From positions 1 through 42,093 of the forward strand of contig CALLBR010000018.1 in NCBI GenBank assembly GCA_937998865.1: 42,093 nt of DNA, given 5' to 3'. A program made the translations under genes and the position numbers. The notes beneath the pieces are model-generated. The model was not told where the DNA came from. It searched no databases and saw only the letters and a program-made list of their open reading frames with translations. Below, in pieces: positions 1 through 8,892 of the stretch (positions within the stretch are counted from its first letter, which is position 1; every line of letters starts with the position of its first letter). The stretch is from an uncultured bacterium (GTDB taxonomy: Bacteria; Nitrospirota; Thermodesulfovibrionia; Thermodesulfovibrionales; Thermodesulfovibrionaceae).

Positions 1-219
1 GATTAATCCTTTAGCATGACTAGCAAAATAGCTTACTAAACTTACAATTAGACCTCCAAAAATAAAATAAAAAACATATTTTAATTCCATTTTGTATTTT
101 ATCAAAAAATTTTTGTTTTTTTCTCTCTCATGGAATGAATATAATGCTGAGGCATATGATGCTAAATTTAGTGATAAGAAAGAATATAAACCAAAATAAC
201 CTACTACAAGTAAACAAAA
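1..219 (-). pseudogene. membrane protein fragment, runs off left edge
   Basis: Reading leftward from 219 there is an open frame to the window edge that encodes two hydrophobic stretches (one includes VVGYFGLYSFLSLNLASY, the other FYFIFGGLIVSLVSYF) separated by a charged loop rich in Lys and Asn. This looks like part of a polytopic membrane protein. A stop (TAA on the minus strand, 222-220) lies directly upstream and no good start precedes the first hydrophobic stretch. The only ATG, at 90-88, has no Shine-Dalgarno and would discard that stretch. I therefore read it as a 5'-truncated remnant, although a gene using an unusual start cannot be excluded. Family not recognised. Confidence 0.35.
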
Positions 220-250
220 TTACCGCTAGAGTATTTATTGAGAAATAGAA

Positions 251-406
251 TTAAGCTGCTCTTGAAAGTGCCTTTGTCTCAATGTCACTGTCTAGAGGCA
301 GAAGAAGTATAGGAGTATCAGGATTTTTTCCAGCTACTTCTTTGACTTCCTCTAATACTCTATCTGATTCGGGATCATGAGCGGCTGCTATACCAGCAAG
401 AATTAA
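251..406 (-). pseudogene. orphan 3' end of an unidentified gene
   Basis: An open frame of 51 codons without a usable start ends at a TAA at 253-251. The translation contains IAAAHDPESDRVLEEVKEVA and then NPDTPILLLPLDSDIETK, ending ALSRAA. Balanced charged and hydrophobic residues look like real protein rather than noise. It begins 6 bases beyond the stop of the chemoreceptor gene and is in a different frame from the membrane fragment further left. I interpret it as the C-terminal remnant of a gene whose front was lost when the chemoreceptor gene came to lie here. Family not recognised. Confidence 0.35.
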
Positions 407-411
407 TTAAC

Positions 412-2673
412 CTATCTACATTCCCTTTTCAATTCATCTATTAAATTACAAATTTTTTCTGATAGATGTTCTATTTCTTTTAAGAGATTTTCGGCTTTTG
501 CTTTTTCGCCAGCATAGAAAGCCTTTAGAGCCTCTTTTCCTAATTTATGAATTTTAGCATGTGGTTCATCAATTGACTTGAAAGAACTGAGATTGCCGCA
601 TTTTTCCTGTCCTTCGCTAAAATACCACTTACCAAACCGACAATTATGATGATCAGGAAGTTTATCAGGATCAAGCCTTTCGTCACCTTTTAAGCAAGCA
701 GCAATTTTGCCTAAAAATAATCTATGGTCAGTTTTTGCCATATCAAGGATAATTAATTCAGTGCCTTTTGTTTTAAAATTCGATGTGGAAACTCTTAAAT
801 TTTCTGATAGCTCTGTTAGTTCATTTGCTTGATGGAGAACTTCTACTGCCAATTTCTCTACTTCATTTGAAATATTTTGAGTTTGTTCAATGTTTTTTGC
901 TATTTCTTCAGCTGCAGCAGATTGCTCATCTACGGCTGTAGCTATTTGGGTTATCTGGTCTTTTACTTTTTGAACAGCCTCTACAATCTCTTTTAATGCC
1001 TCGCCCATCATATTAACAGCATCAGTTGATTTTGAGACTTCCTCTGCAGCCATATTCATTATATTTGCAGTGTTTTTTGAGTCAGCTTGTATAACCTGAA
1101 TTTTATTTGAAATTTCCTCAGTAGCCTTTATTGTTTTCTCAGCAAGTTTCCTTACTTCATCAGCCACTACTGCAAAGCCTCTTCCTTGCTCTCCTGCCCG
1201 AGCTGCCTCAATGGCTGCATTAAGGGCAAGAAGGTTTGTCTGGTCTGCTATGTCTTTTATTACTGTGGTAATATCACTTATTTCCAAAACACGTTGATTT
1301 AATTTTTCAACCATTTTAGCTAATTCTTCTGTGGATTTGTTAACATTTTTTATTATTTTTACTGAATTATCAGCAATCTCTTTACCCTCAAAGGCTATTT
1401 TCATAGCGTTTTCTGAAGCTTCAGCAGCTCCTTGAGCATTCCTTGCTATATCTGTTATGGTTTGACTCATCTCTTCAGAGGCAGTAGCCACTTGTTGAGA
1501 CCTGGAGGCTTGCTCTCTTGCACTTTCTGTGGTTTTTTCTGATGTTCTTCTTAATACAACCACTGAATCAACTAAGTTATTAAGTGCAGATAAAATTTCA
1601 TTTATGAGTTTATTAAAGGAATCAACTAATTTCTTTGTTTTTATAAATAATACTGCTATTTCATCTTTACCTTTATAGTCTTGCAATTCTATTCTTAAAT
1701 CGCCCTCTGAGGCTTTATCTATTGCCTCAACAGCTTTTGTGAGAGGTCCTACCATATTTTTAACAAATAGAGTTGTGATGACTACGAAGAATAGGGACAC
1801 TATCACTGTTGCACCTATGAGAGTCATTAAAAGATTAGAGAGGGTTTTTTCCATGTCTTTCCATGAGATTAGTCCAGCTGTGGCTCCTAATACTTTTCCC
1901 TCTGAATCTACTATAGGCGTATAGATTACGTTGTATTTTTGACCTTTTATTTTTATAACATCATATAAAGCTTCCTGGGATTTCATCTTTTTTAATATTT
2001 CTTCGCTAAGAGTAAGATCTGAGGCTTCCTTTAATGTTGAAAAATTTACCTTGTTACCCATAAAAAATATTACATCCACATTGGCAATTCCTTTTAAATA
2101 ATTAGCTGTCTGCTCCTTGAAATAACTTCCAACTTTTAAAGTACCTATCACCTTACCTCCAGACTTTAGGGGATAAACGGAATCAAAAGCTATTTCACCA
2201 GATGTGGGAGATATATTAGCACCCATAGTAGATTCACCTGCTAAGGCTTTCTGTATCATGATTACTTTTGACTTATCATCTCCTTTTTTCTGAGGATTAT
2301 GTCCTCTCATTAAGACAATACCCTTATCATCTGTTACTTCAAGACTACTTATTGTGCTATCTTTTTCAAAAATAGATTTGAATTCAGATACCAAGATTTT
2401 TTCGAGGGAAGCGTAATTCTTTTTCTCTGTTGCCTCAATGAGATCTGGTCTTCTTGATAAAATGTCAGCATATATTACTACTCTTTCTATTATGTTTTTA
2501 TTTAGAGCCATGATAGTTTGAGAGGCTGTCTGAGTCTGCGACTGAAATTTGCTCATAAGATTTGATTTTATCAATAAATAGGAAACAAAGGACAAGATTA
2601 GAGCTGTTACTATTATGGCTAAAACTGATAGGGCAATAAGCTTCTCTTTAATTTTTAAATTACTCAGTATCAT
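412..2673 (-). CDS. methyl-accepting chemotaxis protein with C-terminal CZB domain
   Basis: Transmembrane chemoreceptor of 753 residues that would signal through CheW and CheA. In order: a first membrane helix at about 12-35; a periplasmic sensor of about 240 residues that resembles a Cache domain; a second helix at about 281-304; a HAMP segment; and a long signalling coiled coil with the conserved hairpin tip ([19 protein letters not shown] followed by [18 protein letters not shown]). After the usual MCP end comes a CZB (chemoreceptor zinc-binding) domain with [10 protein letters not shown] and later His residues (EPHAKIH, IEHLSE) for a 3His/1Cys zinc site. This domain is linked in known receptors to zinc or redox/hypochlorite sensing. 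The start ATG has an AAAGGAGG six or so bases upstream. The gene stands alone, without che genes nearby. Confidence 0.93.
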   Translation of the reverse strand: MILSNLKIKEKLIALSVLAIIVTALILSFVSYLLIKSNLMSKFQSQTQTASQTIMALNKNIIERVVIYADILSRRPDLIEATEKKNYASLEKILVSEFKSIFEKDSTISSLEVTDDKGIVLMRGHNPQKKGDDKSKVIMIQKALAGESTMGANISPTSGEIAFDSVYPLKSGGKVIGTLKVGSYFKEQTANYLKGIANVDVIFFMGNKVNFSTLKEASDLTLSEEILKKMKSQEALYDVIKIKGQKYNVIYTPIVDSEGKVLGATAGLISWKDMEKTLSNLLMTLIGATVIVSLFFVVITTLFVKNMVGPLTKAVEAIDKASEGDLRIELQDYKGKDEIAVLFIKTKKLVDSFNKLINEILSALNNLVDSVVVLRRTSEKTTESAREQASRSQQVATASEEMSQTITDIARNAQGAAEASENAMKIAFEGKEIADNSVKIIKNVNKSTEELAKMVEKLNQRVLEISDITTVIKDIADQTNLLALNAAIEAARAGEQGRGFAVVADEVRKLAEKTIKATEEISNKIQVIQADSKNTANIMNMAAEEVSKSTDAVNMMGEALKEIVEAVQKVKDQITQIATAVDEQSAAAEEIAKNIEQTQNISNEVEKLAVEVLHQANELTELSENLRVSTSNFKTKGTELIILDMAKTDHRLFLGKIAACLKGDERLDPDKLPDHHNCRFGKWYFSEGQEKCGNLSSFKSIDEPHAKIHKLGKEALKAFYAGEKAKAENLLKEIEHLSEKICNLIDELKRECR

Positions 2674-2819
2674 GATAGCCTCCTTTTTTGAAAAAATATA
2701 TAAAATAATACAAAAAAACTAAGAGAAATTCAAGCATCCAGATAATTATATCTCTAAGCTATGACTTAACTTTCAATTAATTACTAATAATTACTAATTC
2801 CTAATTTAGGAGTTTCTTC

Positions 2820-2981
2820 ATGATAGGTTTGCTCTGCGTAGGGAGGACTTTTTTTTTGAGAAAAGGGATAACCTTAGTCTTTTCCTTTGAAGGGCAGGTA
2901 ATAAGAATAATAAAATTCGTGGCAATCATAAGAAAGAGTCTCGAAATAAAGAAAAGACAGCGGGTCTTTCAATTAAAATAA
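2820..2981 (+). CDS. possible small basic protein, 53 aa
   Basis: An ATG at 2820 is preceded by AGGAG (2808-2812) at good spacing and opens a frame of 53 codons that ends with TAA at 2979. The product would start MIGLLCVGRTFFLRKG and end in a very basic tail (KKRQRVFQLK). No family is recognised and no good promoter is visible. Open frames of this length occur by chance, so this is a weak call. The ribosome-binding site is the main argument for it. Confidence 0.2.
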   Translation: MIGLLCVGRTFFLRKGITLVFSFEGQVIRIIKFVAIIRKSLEIKKRQRVFQLK

Positions 2982-3093
2982 AAAAATCCTTCCAATACTA
3001 GAGTAAAAAAGTAGAGGTTCTAAATATTTTAAAATTTTCAAATTTCATTTTTAAAATTAAGGAGGAAGTTTTAAAAATCAGAATTGTTAATGT

Positions 3094-3105
3094 TATAATT
3101 CTCAA
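3094..3105 (+). promoter_or_regulatory. leaderless promoter of antiporter gene
   Basis: TATAAT at 3094-3099 lies within TGTTATAAT and ends 6 bases before the ATG at 3106. Transcription would start at or next to the A of the ATG, and there is no Shine-Dalgarno at usable spacing. No convincing -35 is seen. Confidence 0.65.
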
Positions 3106-4308
3106 ATGGAAATTCACTTAATTTTTCTCTATCTTGCCATTTTACTCTTTTTTGCTAGGATTTCGGGTGATGTCTTTGCTAAACTTGGGATTCCCTCTGT
3201 AATTGGTGAAATATTTGTAGGAATTATTCTTGGTCAGAGTGTACTTGGGATTATTCCATTAAGTGATGTTATGAGGCTTCTTGCAGAGTTAGGGATAATA
3301 CTGCTCCTTTTTCATATTGGACTTGAGGCAGACTTAAAACAACTAACGAGGGTAGGTTTCTCAGCTGCAGCTGTTGCAATTACAGGTGCTCTTGCACCTA
3401 TGATTACAGGATTTTTAGTATCTTACTATATTTTTAATTTTTCAACTATTACTTCTCTATTTATAGGAGGAACTCTCACAGCAACAAGCATTGGTGTTAC
3501 TGTGAGAGTTCTTGAGGACATTGGGAAAATGAGAGAAAAATTTGCTCAAGTTGTACTTGCTGCTGCTGTGCTTGATGATATTTTTGGAGTTGTAGTTCTT
3601 GCAGCACTTTACGAATTTTCTAAAACTCTCCAGATAAATGTTAATGCTACTCTTATTTTGGTTCTTTATATAGGAACCTTTTTCCTCTTTGCGCCAATTG
3701 TAGGGAAAATATTTGCCTATTTAGTAAGCAGTCTTTCAAAAAAGCTTGATACACTTGATTTTGTACCTCCTGTAGTAGTAGCTATAATTTTACTCTTTGC
3801 CTATGCAGCTCATGAAATAGGCTCTCCAGAGATTCTTGGTGCTTTCACAGCAGGAATTGCCTTCTCGAGAAGATTTACCATCCCTTTTGCAGCAGCTTTT
3901 CAAGCAGATAAAGCAATTATTTATAAAATAGAAGAATCCATAAATCCTTTAATATGGTTGTTTACTCCCATATTTTTTGTATATGTAGGTTTACAAATTA
4001 ATTTGAAAGCCATAGATTTTACCTCAGCTAATTTCTGGATTCTTAGTGTTTTGTTATTCATTATTGCTGTATTGACAAAATTATCAGCGGGATTTGTAAT
4101 TAGAGGCACTCTCAAGGAGAGATTAAGTGTGGGAATGGCTATGCTTCCAAGAGGAGAAGTAGGCCTTATCTTTGCTGAATTTGGGAGATTAAGTGGTATT
4201 TATGATAACACTCTCTATGCAGTCATCATTTTTGTAGTTGCTTTGACCACCCTATTTGCGCCCATAGGGCTTAAGAAAATTTGGTCTCAAAAAGAAGTAG
4301 AGATTTAA
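3106..4308 (+). CDS. CPA2-family cation/proton antiporter
   Basis: Inner-membrane antiporter of 400 residues, with about 12 hydrophobic segments, of the monovalent cation:proton antiporter-2 family (NapA/KefB-like transport domain, Pfam Na_H_Exchanger). Family landmarks are FHIGLEADL (about 69-77), the unwound-helix motif TATSIG (125-130) and the paired acidic residues LDD (Asp157-Asp158). In electrogenic CPA2 members this pair carries the ion and protons. It lacks the C-terminal TrkA-N/RCK domain of KefB and KefC, so nucleotide gating is unlikely. It would exchange Na+ or K+ for H+. The stop overlaps the stop of the convergent TrpB2 gene by 4 bases. The start is fixed by the adjacent -10 box. 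Confidence 0.9.
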   Translation: MEIHLIFLYLAILLFFARISGDVFAKLGIPSVIGEIFVGIILGQSVLGIIPLSDVMRLLAELGIILLLFHIGLEADLKQLTRVGFSAAAVAITGALAPMITGFLVSYYIFNFSTITSLFIGGTLTATSIGVTVRVLEDIGKMREKFAQVVLAAAVLDDIFGVVVLAALYEFSKTLQINVNATLILVLYIGTFFLFAPIVGKIFAYLVSSLSKKLDTLDFVPPVVVAIILLFAYAAHEIGSPEILGAFTAGIAFSRRFTIPFAAAFQADKAIIYKIEESINPLIWLFTPIFFVYVGLQINLKAIDFTSANFWILSVLLFIIAVLTKLSAGFVIRGTLKERLSVGMAMLPRGEVGLIFAEFGRLSGIYDNTLYAVIIFVVALTTLFAPIGLKKIWSQKEVEI

Positions 4309-5657
4309 AATTCAACTACCGGTAATCTGCAAAGAGATTCCTTTATTTTTTCATCTGGATAGTCAAAATCACAAAGTTTGCCAGATAAATATGCCTCATA
4401 GGATGGTAGATCAAGGAATCCTATACCACTTAGATTAAAGAGAATCACTCTTTCCTTTGCCTCTTCCTTTGCTTTTAATGCTTCATCAATTGCTACTTTT
4501 ATGGCATGGGCACTTTCAGGTGCTGGGATAATTCCCTCAGTTCTTGCAAAAAGCAGAGCTGCTTCAAAAACAGCTGTTTGTCCCACTGCTGTAGCTTCTA
4601 TTAATCCAGCATTATATAGTTGACTCACAAGGGGGGAATCTCCGTGATATCTAAGCCCGCCTGCATGTATTCCTGGAGGAACAAAATCATGACCTAAGGT
4701 GTACATCATCAAAAGAGGCGTAAGCCCTGCTGTGTCTCCATAGTCGTATCTAAATTCTCCCTTTGTAAGGGTAGGGCATGAAGAAGGCTCAACAGCAATA
4801 ACTCTTAGATCTTTCCCATTGATTTTATCATGAAGAAAGGGAAAACTTATTCCTCCAAGATTGCTTCCTCCACCACAACAACCAATTACTACATCAGGGT
4901 AATCTCCCACAAGCTCAAGCTGTTTCTTGCATTCAAGTCCAATTATTGTTTGATGTAACAAAACATGATTTAGAACAGAACCAAGGGCATAATTGGTATC
5001 TTTATTCATAACTGCATCTTCCACAGCTTCTGAAATGGCGATTCCAAGTGTGCCTGGATGTTCAGGATTTTCAAGAAGAATTTTTCTACCTGCTTCTGTT
5101 TTATCGGAAGGAGACGGATAAACCTTAGCCCCCCAGGTTTCCATCATTATTCTTCTGTAAGGCTTCTGATGATAGCTTACTCTTACCATATAGACTGTAA
5201 TCTCTATTCCCATAAGAGTGCCAGCTAAGGCAAGAGCAGATCCCCACTGACCTGCACCAGTCTCTGTGGCTATTCTCCTTATGCCTTCCTTTTTATTGTA
5301 ATAAGCCTGAGGTATTGATGTGTTAGTTTTATGACTACCAGCAGGACCTACCCCTTCATGCTTAAAATATATTTTTGCAGGAGTATTTAAGGCTTTCTCT
5401 AAGGCAATAGCTCTGTAGAGAGGAGTGGGACGAAAGCTGGCATAAATATTTAGGACCTCCTCTGGAATATCTATCCATCTTTCAGTACTTATTTCCTGTT
5501 CTATTAGAGCCATGGGAAATATTAGTTTTAAGTCATCGGGAGAGACTGGTTTTTTTGTTTTTGGATTTAATGGTGGAGGCGGAAGCTTTGGCATATCAGC
5601 CTGTATGTTATACCACTTTTTTGGTAGCTCCTTTTCTGAAAGTAAAATTCTGCGCAT
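4305..5657 (-). CDS. trpB2: TrpB2-type tryptophan synthase beta-like PLP enzyme
   Basis: Fold-type II PLP enzyme of 450 residues. It shows the long N-terminal extension and motifs of the TrpB2 branch common in thermophiles and archaea. The PLP lysine is in GPAGSHKTN (Lys110), the catalytic Glu region is [12 protein letters not shown] (about 132-143), and the phosphate loop is GCCGGGSN (259-266). Known TrpB2 enzymes condense indole with serine, and some prefer O-phosphoserine. No trpA or other trp gene is adjacent, which fits a stand-alone indole-salvage role and not a TrpA-bound subunit. The start ATG is preceded by AAAGGGGG. It lies downstream of the VKOR gene on the same strand but has its own promoter. 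Confidence 0.93.
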   Translation of the reverse strand: MRRILLSEKELPKKWYNIQADMPKLPPPPLNPKTKKPVSPDDLKLIFPMALIEQEISTERWIDIPEEVLNIYASFRPTPLYRAIALEKALNTPAKIYFKHEGVGPAGSHKTNTSIPQAYYNKKEGIRRIATETGAGQWGSALALAGTLMGIEITVYMVRVSYHQKPYRRIMMETWGAKVYPSPSDKTEAGRKILLENPEHPGTLGIAISEAVEDAVMNKDTNYALGSVLNHVLLHQTIIGLECKKQLELVGDYPDVVIGCCGGGSNLGGISFPFLHDKINGKDLRVIAVEPSSCPTLTKGEFRYDYGDTAGLTPLLMMYTLGHDFVPPGIHAGGLRYHGDSPLVSQLYNAGLIEATAVGQTAVFEAALLFARTEGIIPAPESAHAIKVAIDEALKAKEEAKERVILFNLSGIGFLDLPSYEAYLSGKLCDFDYPDEKIKESLCRLPVVEF

Positions 5658-5687
5658 AATAATCCCCCTTTAGTTGTTTTGTTAATT

Positions 5688-5717
5688 ATTATGAGCCTTT
5701 AAGGTCTAAATTTGCAA
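5688..5717 (-). promoter_or_regulatory. promoter of TrpB2 gene
   Basis: Reading leftward, TTGCAA (5717-5712), an 18-base spacer and CATAAT (5693-5688) form a sigma70-type promoter about 30 bases ahead of the ATG, leaving room for the AAAGGGGG ribosome-binding site. Confidence 0.5.
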
Positions 5718-5796
5718 GGTTATTCACAATATGACAAGTTTTACAAAACAACCTCTAAGTTTTTAGAAAAAATTTTTTGACTTCCTTAAAAGAGAT

Positions 5797-6555
5797 TCAC
5801 TTACATTCTGAGGTTTCAAAGAGAGGACAAAATCCCTCTTCCTTTTCCTTAATAGCATTTTTTGCCAGAAGGTATCCTTTAATGTTTTCTGCTCCAATAA
5901 TAAATTTTTTCTCAGAACCTTCGTTACAGTATAAAACAGGTACTGACTTTATGTTTAAAGCCTTCAAGAGTCCTGAAATTTTATCTGCTTCTATTTTGTG
6001 AACTGGGATTGACATTTGCTCACAAAACTGGATTACCTCTTTGCAGTGAGGGCAGTCTTTTGAGTAGACAAGAACATAATTTTGTTTGGCTGAGGGGAAG
6101 TCTGATATGTGAGGATTTACCAAATAGGTTATTAAAAATAGAGATGCAAAACAAAAAAAAGCAAAGACAAGCTCCTTACGGCCCATTACAAACCTTAAAA
6201 GGGAAGACAAAAGAAGAATTGCAAACACCACTAAGCAAAAAATACAAAATTCCCTTATAACGAAAGCTTGAAAGGATAAAAGATATCCCTCAGTAGACAA
6301 AGCAGATATCAAAATTAAAGAGTGTAAGAGATCAAACTTTTTGGTAAGAGAAAAAAACAATAAAGTGGCAAATAATCCCATACCAATTAAAAGTAAGAGA
6401 ATATCTCCGCCTTTTACAAAACTTTCTACAATCCTGCATCCCTCTGTTTGACAAATGCTTTTTCCGAAAAATTTAAGCATAAATTCAAGAAAGACAAGCA
6501 CAAAACCAATCAAATAGAGAAAAGTTAGAATTTTTGGCATTTTAAGGAATTTCAT
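5797..6555 (-). CDS. VKOR-family disulfide oxidase with thioredoxin-like tail
   Basis: Integral membrane protein of 252 residues in the bacterial vitamin K epoxide reductase family, which replaces DsbB as the quinone-linked oxidant for protein disulfide formation. It has four to five helices, the shuttle cysteine pair in the first loop (ICQTEGC, Cys35 and Cys40) and the active CxxC at a helix end (FCIFC, Cys104 and Cys107). A C-terminal thioredoxin/glutaredoxin-like domain carries CPHC (Cys168, Cys171) and SVPVLY with a likely cis-proline. This fusion lets the electron path from substrate to quinone run in one chain. The start at 6555 is supported by a -10 box 6 bases away. Confidence 0.88.
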   Translation of the reverse strand: MKFLKMPKILTFLYLIGFVLVFLEFMLKFFGKSICQTEGCRIVESFVKGGDILLLLIGMGLFATLLFFSLTKKFDLLHSLILISALSTEGYLLSFQAFVIREFCIFCLVVFAILLLSSLLRFVMGRKELVFAFFCFASLFLITYLVNPHISDFPSAKQNYVLVYSKDCPHCKEVIQFCEQMSIPVHKIEADKISGLLKALNIKSVPVLYCNEGSEKKFIIGAENIKGYLLAKNAIKEKEEGFCPLFETSECK

Positions 6556-6567
6556 AAATGAATTATA
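6556..6567 (-). promoter_or_regulatory. leaderless promoter of VKOR gene
   Basis: On the minus strand TGCTATAAT (TATAAT at 6567-6562) is followed by only 6 bases before the ATG, the same geometry as at 3094. There is no Shine-Dalgarno. Confidence 0.65.
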
Positions 6568-6938
6568 GCATAAGTTTTGATTAATTTAATATTACAAATT
6601 TCAGTTTATCTTAAAAAAAGGAGTAGAGAGTGGACTTTTAAGACAAAAAGTGCCGAGGAAATCTCGATTCTTTATCCCTTAAAAATTTTAAGTCTTGAGA
6701 TTATTTCTACTTTCCTATGAAAGGGATCGAAATTTCATTTTGGTTAGGGATAGTTTTAGATGCCTAAAGGTTTCTTGGCAATAATTAATGGTTTGATGGA
6801 ATAATCAGTTGTTCCATGATTAATTATTCGATATATTATCTTGAATAATTAGGAGTTTTTTGCTAAAGTTAGATATACCAATGATAAATAAGAAAATTAA
6901 AATTTAGGAGTGAGAGAAAAGATAAATGGAGGATAAAG
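6568..6938. other. intergenic gap with AT-rich inverted repeats
   Basis: The gap between VKOR and the SIMPL gene has no gene that I can support. It contains nested palindromes around 6661-6701 (outer ATCTC/GAGAT, inner CTTAAAA-A-TTTTAAG at 6678-6692) and the longer inverted repeat at 6780-6828. A Shine-Dalgarno for the next gene (GGAGG at about 6928) closes it. Confidence 0.5.
6780..6828. repeat. imperfect inverted repeat (hairpin)
   Basis: The arms AATAATTAAT (6780-6789) and ATTAATTATT (6819-6828) are perfect complements. Inside them ATGGAA pairs with TTCCAT, with a few unpaired bases on the left arm. The hairpin is AT-rich and not followed by a T run, so it is not an obvious terminator. 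It may be an operator or a decayed repeat. Confidence 0.5.
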
Positions 6939-7655
6939 ATGAAAGTGCTGTGTTTTTTTATTTTATTTATAATCTTTTTTATAGGACTTGGTAATTCCTA
7001 CTGTCAAGACAAGGACTATGATTTTACAAGAATTTCTATTACTTTGGAGGAAAAAAAAGAGGTTGTGCCTGATATCCTAAAGATGACCCTTTCAGTAAAC
7101 AGTTTTACTTTGAAAGAGGTTGATTCTATAAATATGCTTGGTGCCTTAGACAAGGCTGTAAGAGCCCTAAATCTCAAATATAGCGGTGGAAAATATGCAG
7201 TTGAAAAAAATTGTTGGTGGGAAAAGGATAGAAGGAGATGCTCTGGTTATAAGGGGAATATAAATTACTCTTTTGAACTTAAAGAAGGAGCAGAACAAAA
7301 TAAAATCTTTGATCTTTTGGATAAATTTAAAGAACAATATGGTGAGAAAATAAACTATTCGGTGTCAAATACTACATGGGTTATTTCAGATAAAAAAGCG
7401 GAAGAAATAGAAATGCAACTTAAGCTTTTAATTATTGATAAGGGAATGAATTTTGCAAAAAAAGTTGAAGAAAAAATGGGGAAAAAATGTACAATTTCAA
7501 ACATTAGTTATGATATTAAAAGACCCTTTTGGGATTCTCCTGTTTTTTTAAAATCAGCACATACAGTGGAAAAATTCTCTGTAGAGGCTCCTGAGCCTAA
7601 AAGGGAAGATATTGAAATCTCTGTAAAGGCTAATCTAAGTCTCATATGCAAATAA
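6939..7655 (+). CDS. secreted SIMPL-domain (DUF541) protein
   Basis: A 238-residue protein that starts with a signal peptide (about 1-22, hydrophobic core FFILFIIFFIGL). The mature part resembles the SIMPL/YggE family: an N-terminal strand region (TRISITLEEKKEVVPDILKMTLSV), a helix with regularly spaced Ala and Lys, a central pair of Cys in a charged loop (KNCWWEKDRRRC), and a terminal strand (EDIEISVKANLSLICK). SIMPL proteins are periplasmic or outer-membrane-linked and their exact role is unsettled. The call rests on overall pattern and not on a catalytic motif. The start has GGAGG at 6 bases. It precedes the cysteine-rich peptide gene, which has its own promoter. Confidence 0.65.
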   Translation: MKVLCFFILFIIFFIGLGNSYCQDKDYDFTRISITLEEKKEVVPDILKMTLSVNSFTLKEVDSINMLGALDKAVRALNLKYSGGKYAVEKNCWWEKDRRRCSGYKGNINYSFELKEGAEQNKIFDLLDKFKEQYGEKINYSVSNTTWVISDKKAEEIEMQLKLLIIDKGMNFAKKVEEKMGKKCTISNISYDIKRPFWDSPVFLKSAHTVEKFSVEAPEPKREDIEISVKANLSLICK

Positions 7656-7710
7656 TTTTTTGAAAAGGACATAAATTTTGAAAAATCAAAGTTAGATTTC
7701 CATTTAAAAA

Positions 7711-7775
7711 TGTTATAATTTGTATACTTATGAGTATAAATAGATTTCAATCTATAGAGAAAAATTTAAGGAGGA
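7711..7775 (+). promoter_or_regulatory. promoter, short leader hairpin and RBS of Cys-rich peptide gene
   Basis: TGTTATAAT (TATAAT at 7714-7719) is an extended -10. The leader contains a perfect small inverted repeat, ATAGAT-TTCA-ATCTAT (7740-7755), and then AAGGAGG at about 7769-7775. This gene therefore has a conventional leader, in contrast to the leaderless genes nearby. Confidence 0.55.
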
Positions 7776-7782
7776 TTAGAAA

Positions 7783-8064
7783 ATGAAGAGATTATCATTA
7801 ATCACTCTTTTAGTGAGCCTTGTTTTTTTATTTACCTCTACAAGTGGATCAAATATGAATATCTATCAAGGATCAAATTCCTGCAGCATGCCTTTTGTAA
7901 AGGATATTTTATATGCATCTTCAGTAAATTGTTCTGAATGGAGTATTCAACTAAATGGTTGTTACGAGAGAGTTTGCTGTTGTGACAGCAGTGGTAGGCA
8001 TTTCTGTGAAAGATGTTGTCCAGATAAGGAGGGAAAATGTATTCCCTCAAAAGTTAGCTGTTAA
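7783..8064 (+). CDS. small secreted protein with 11 cysteines
   Basis: A 93-residue protein with a signal peptide (Lys-Arg, then LITLLVSLVFLF) and a mature part of about 70 residues holding 11 Cys at 34, 50, 60, 65, 66, 67, 75, 78, 79, 86 and 93. Clusters include RVCCCD and RCCPDKEGKC. No family is recognised. The spacing suggests a knot of disulfides or a metal-binding peptide outside the cytoplasm. The gene has a strong extended -10, a clear AAGGAGG, and a likely terminator after it, so it looks independently and well expressed. The nearby VKOR protein could supply disulfides. The odd number of Cys leaves one free for a metal, a partner or dimer formation. Function unknown. Confidence 0.7.
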   Translation: MKRLSLITLLVSLVFLFTSTSGSNMNIYQGSNSCSMPFVKDILYASSVNCSEWSIQLNGCYERVCCCDSSGRHFCERCCPDKEGKCIPSKVSC

Positions 8065-8085
8065 GTTATAAATTAACAAACAGGC

Positions 8086-8134
8086 AAATAATCAAAATAA
8101 TTGAAGTATTGAGTGATTATTTTCTTTTTATTTT
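8086..8134 (+). terminator. possible AT-rich terminator after Cys-rich peptide
   Basis: AAATAATCA (8086-8094) pairs with TGATTATTT (8114-8122) around a 19-base loop that can itself pair partly. The stem is followed by a T-rich run (TTCTTTTTATTTT). The stem is poor in G and C, so the call is tentative. Confidence 0.4.
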
Positions 8135-8211
8135 CAGATAGTCAGAATTTTTGGTATTAGACGATAGTTACCATTGAATAAAGAATCAAGAAAAGAGATA
8201 TGATTTGAGCT

Positions 8212-8892
8212 TTGAATATGATATTGTCACCAGTCATAGAGGTTCTATTAAGACAGATTTATTTCACCGGCGTTCAAGCTTTATCAATTGTCATTTTCTC
8301 AGGATTATTCATAGGTCTTATAATAGTCCTTCAAATTATGTCTATAACTGGTTCAGGTTCAAGTAGCATAATGGGTAAGATACTTTTGGTTATTGTTTTA
8401 AAAGAAATAGGTCCACTTTTTACAGCCCTTATAATTCTTACGAGAAGTGGTTCTGCAATAGTTACAGAACTTGCTACTATGAAATTAGGTAGAGAAATTT
8501 ATTATATTGAAGCTATGGGTATTAAGCCAGAAGTATATCTTATAAAACCTCGTCTATACGGGGTTACCTTTTCTGCTTTGGTGCTATGTGTTTATTTTCA
8601 GCTTGCAGCCCTCTTTGGGGGAGTCTTTATAGCAAGTTTTATGACAGGTGTCTCCTTTTCAGAAAACATGAATGCTATTTTTGATCAATTTTATCTGAAA
8701 GATGTGGCAATAGCTTTTTTGAAATCTTTGATGTTCGGTTTTACTGTCTCTTTAATTTGTATATGGCACGGTATTTCTGTGAAAAAAAGTACCACTGAGA
8801 TTCCTCAGAGAACTACAAAAGCTCTAACAGGAGGAATATTCTCTATTTTTTTAATTGATGTTATAATTGACTTCATTACAAAAATGATTTAA
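8212..8892 (+). CDS. mlaE: MlaE-type MCE transporter permease
   Basis: Inner-membrane permease of the MlaE/YrbE family, part of an MCE system that moves phospholipids between membranes. The core matches the family: LLRQIYFTGVQALSIVIFSG at the start, then KEIGPLFTALIILTRSGSAI and the EIYYIEAMGI coupling region. At 226 residues it lacks roughly the first 30 residues of typical members. The annotated TTG at 8212 and the ATG at 8218 are both possible starts. The ATG has a TATGAT box about 13 bases upstream. The next gene starts directly after its stop, so they are translationally coupled. Confidence 0.88.
   Translation: MNMILSPVIEVLLRQIYFTGVQALSIVIFSGLFIGLIIVLQIMSITGSGSSSIMGKILLVIVLKEIGPLFTALIILTRSGSAIVTELATMKLGREIYYIEAMGIKPEVYLIKPRLYGVTFSALVLCVYFQLAALFGGVFIASFMTGVSFSENMNAIFDQFYLKDVAIAFLKSLMFGFTVSLICIWHGISVKKSTTEIPQRTTKALTGGIFSIFLIDVIIDFITKMI

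Larger units (their letters stand above)
2674..3105. other. intergenic gap, mostly unexplained
   Basis: This 432-base gap separates the chemoreceptor from the divergent antiporter. It contains a short direct repeat (TTACTAATAATTACTAATT near 2780), one possible 53-codon reading frame at 2820-2981 (listed separately), an AAGGAGG-like motif at about 3059-3065 that is not followed by any start codon, and the antiporter promoter at its right end. I see no RNA gene or mobile element. Confidence 0.5.

Noticed and set aside
3059-3065. AAGGAGG as ribosome-binding site of a hidden gene
   Set aside because: No start codon follows at usable distance; the antiporter ATG is about 40 bases away.
4305-5657. 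Ordinary tryptophan synthase beta (TrpB1)
   Set aside because: The long N-terminus and motif spacing fit TrpB2, and there is no trpA beside it.
6661-6701. Nested palindrome as terminator of the VKOR gene
   Set aside because: It lies upstream of the VKOR start, not after its stop, and has no T run.
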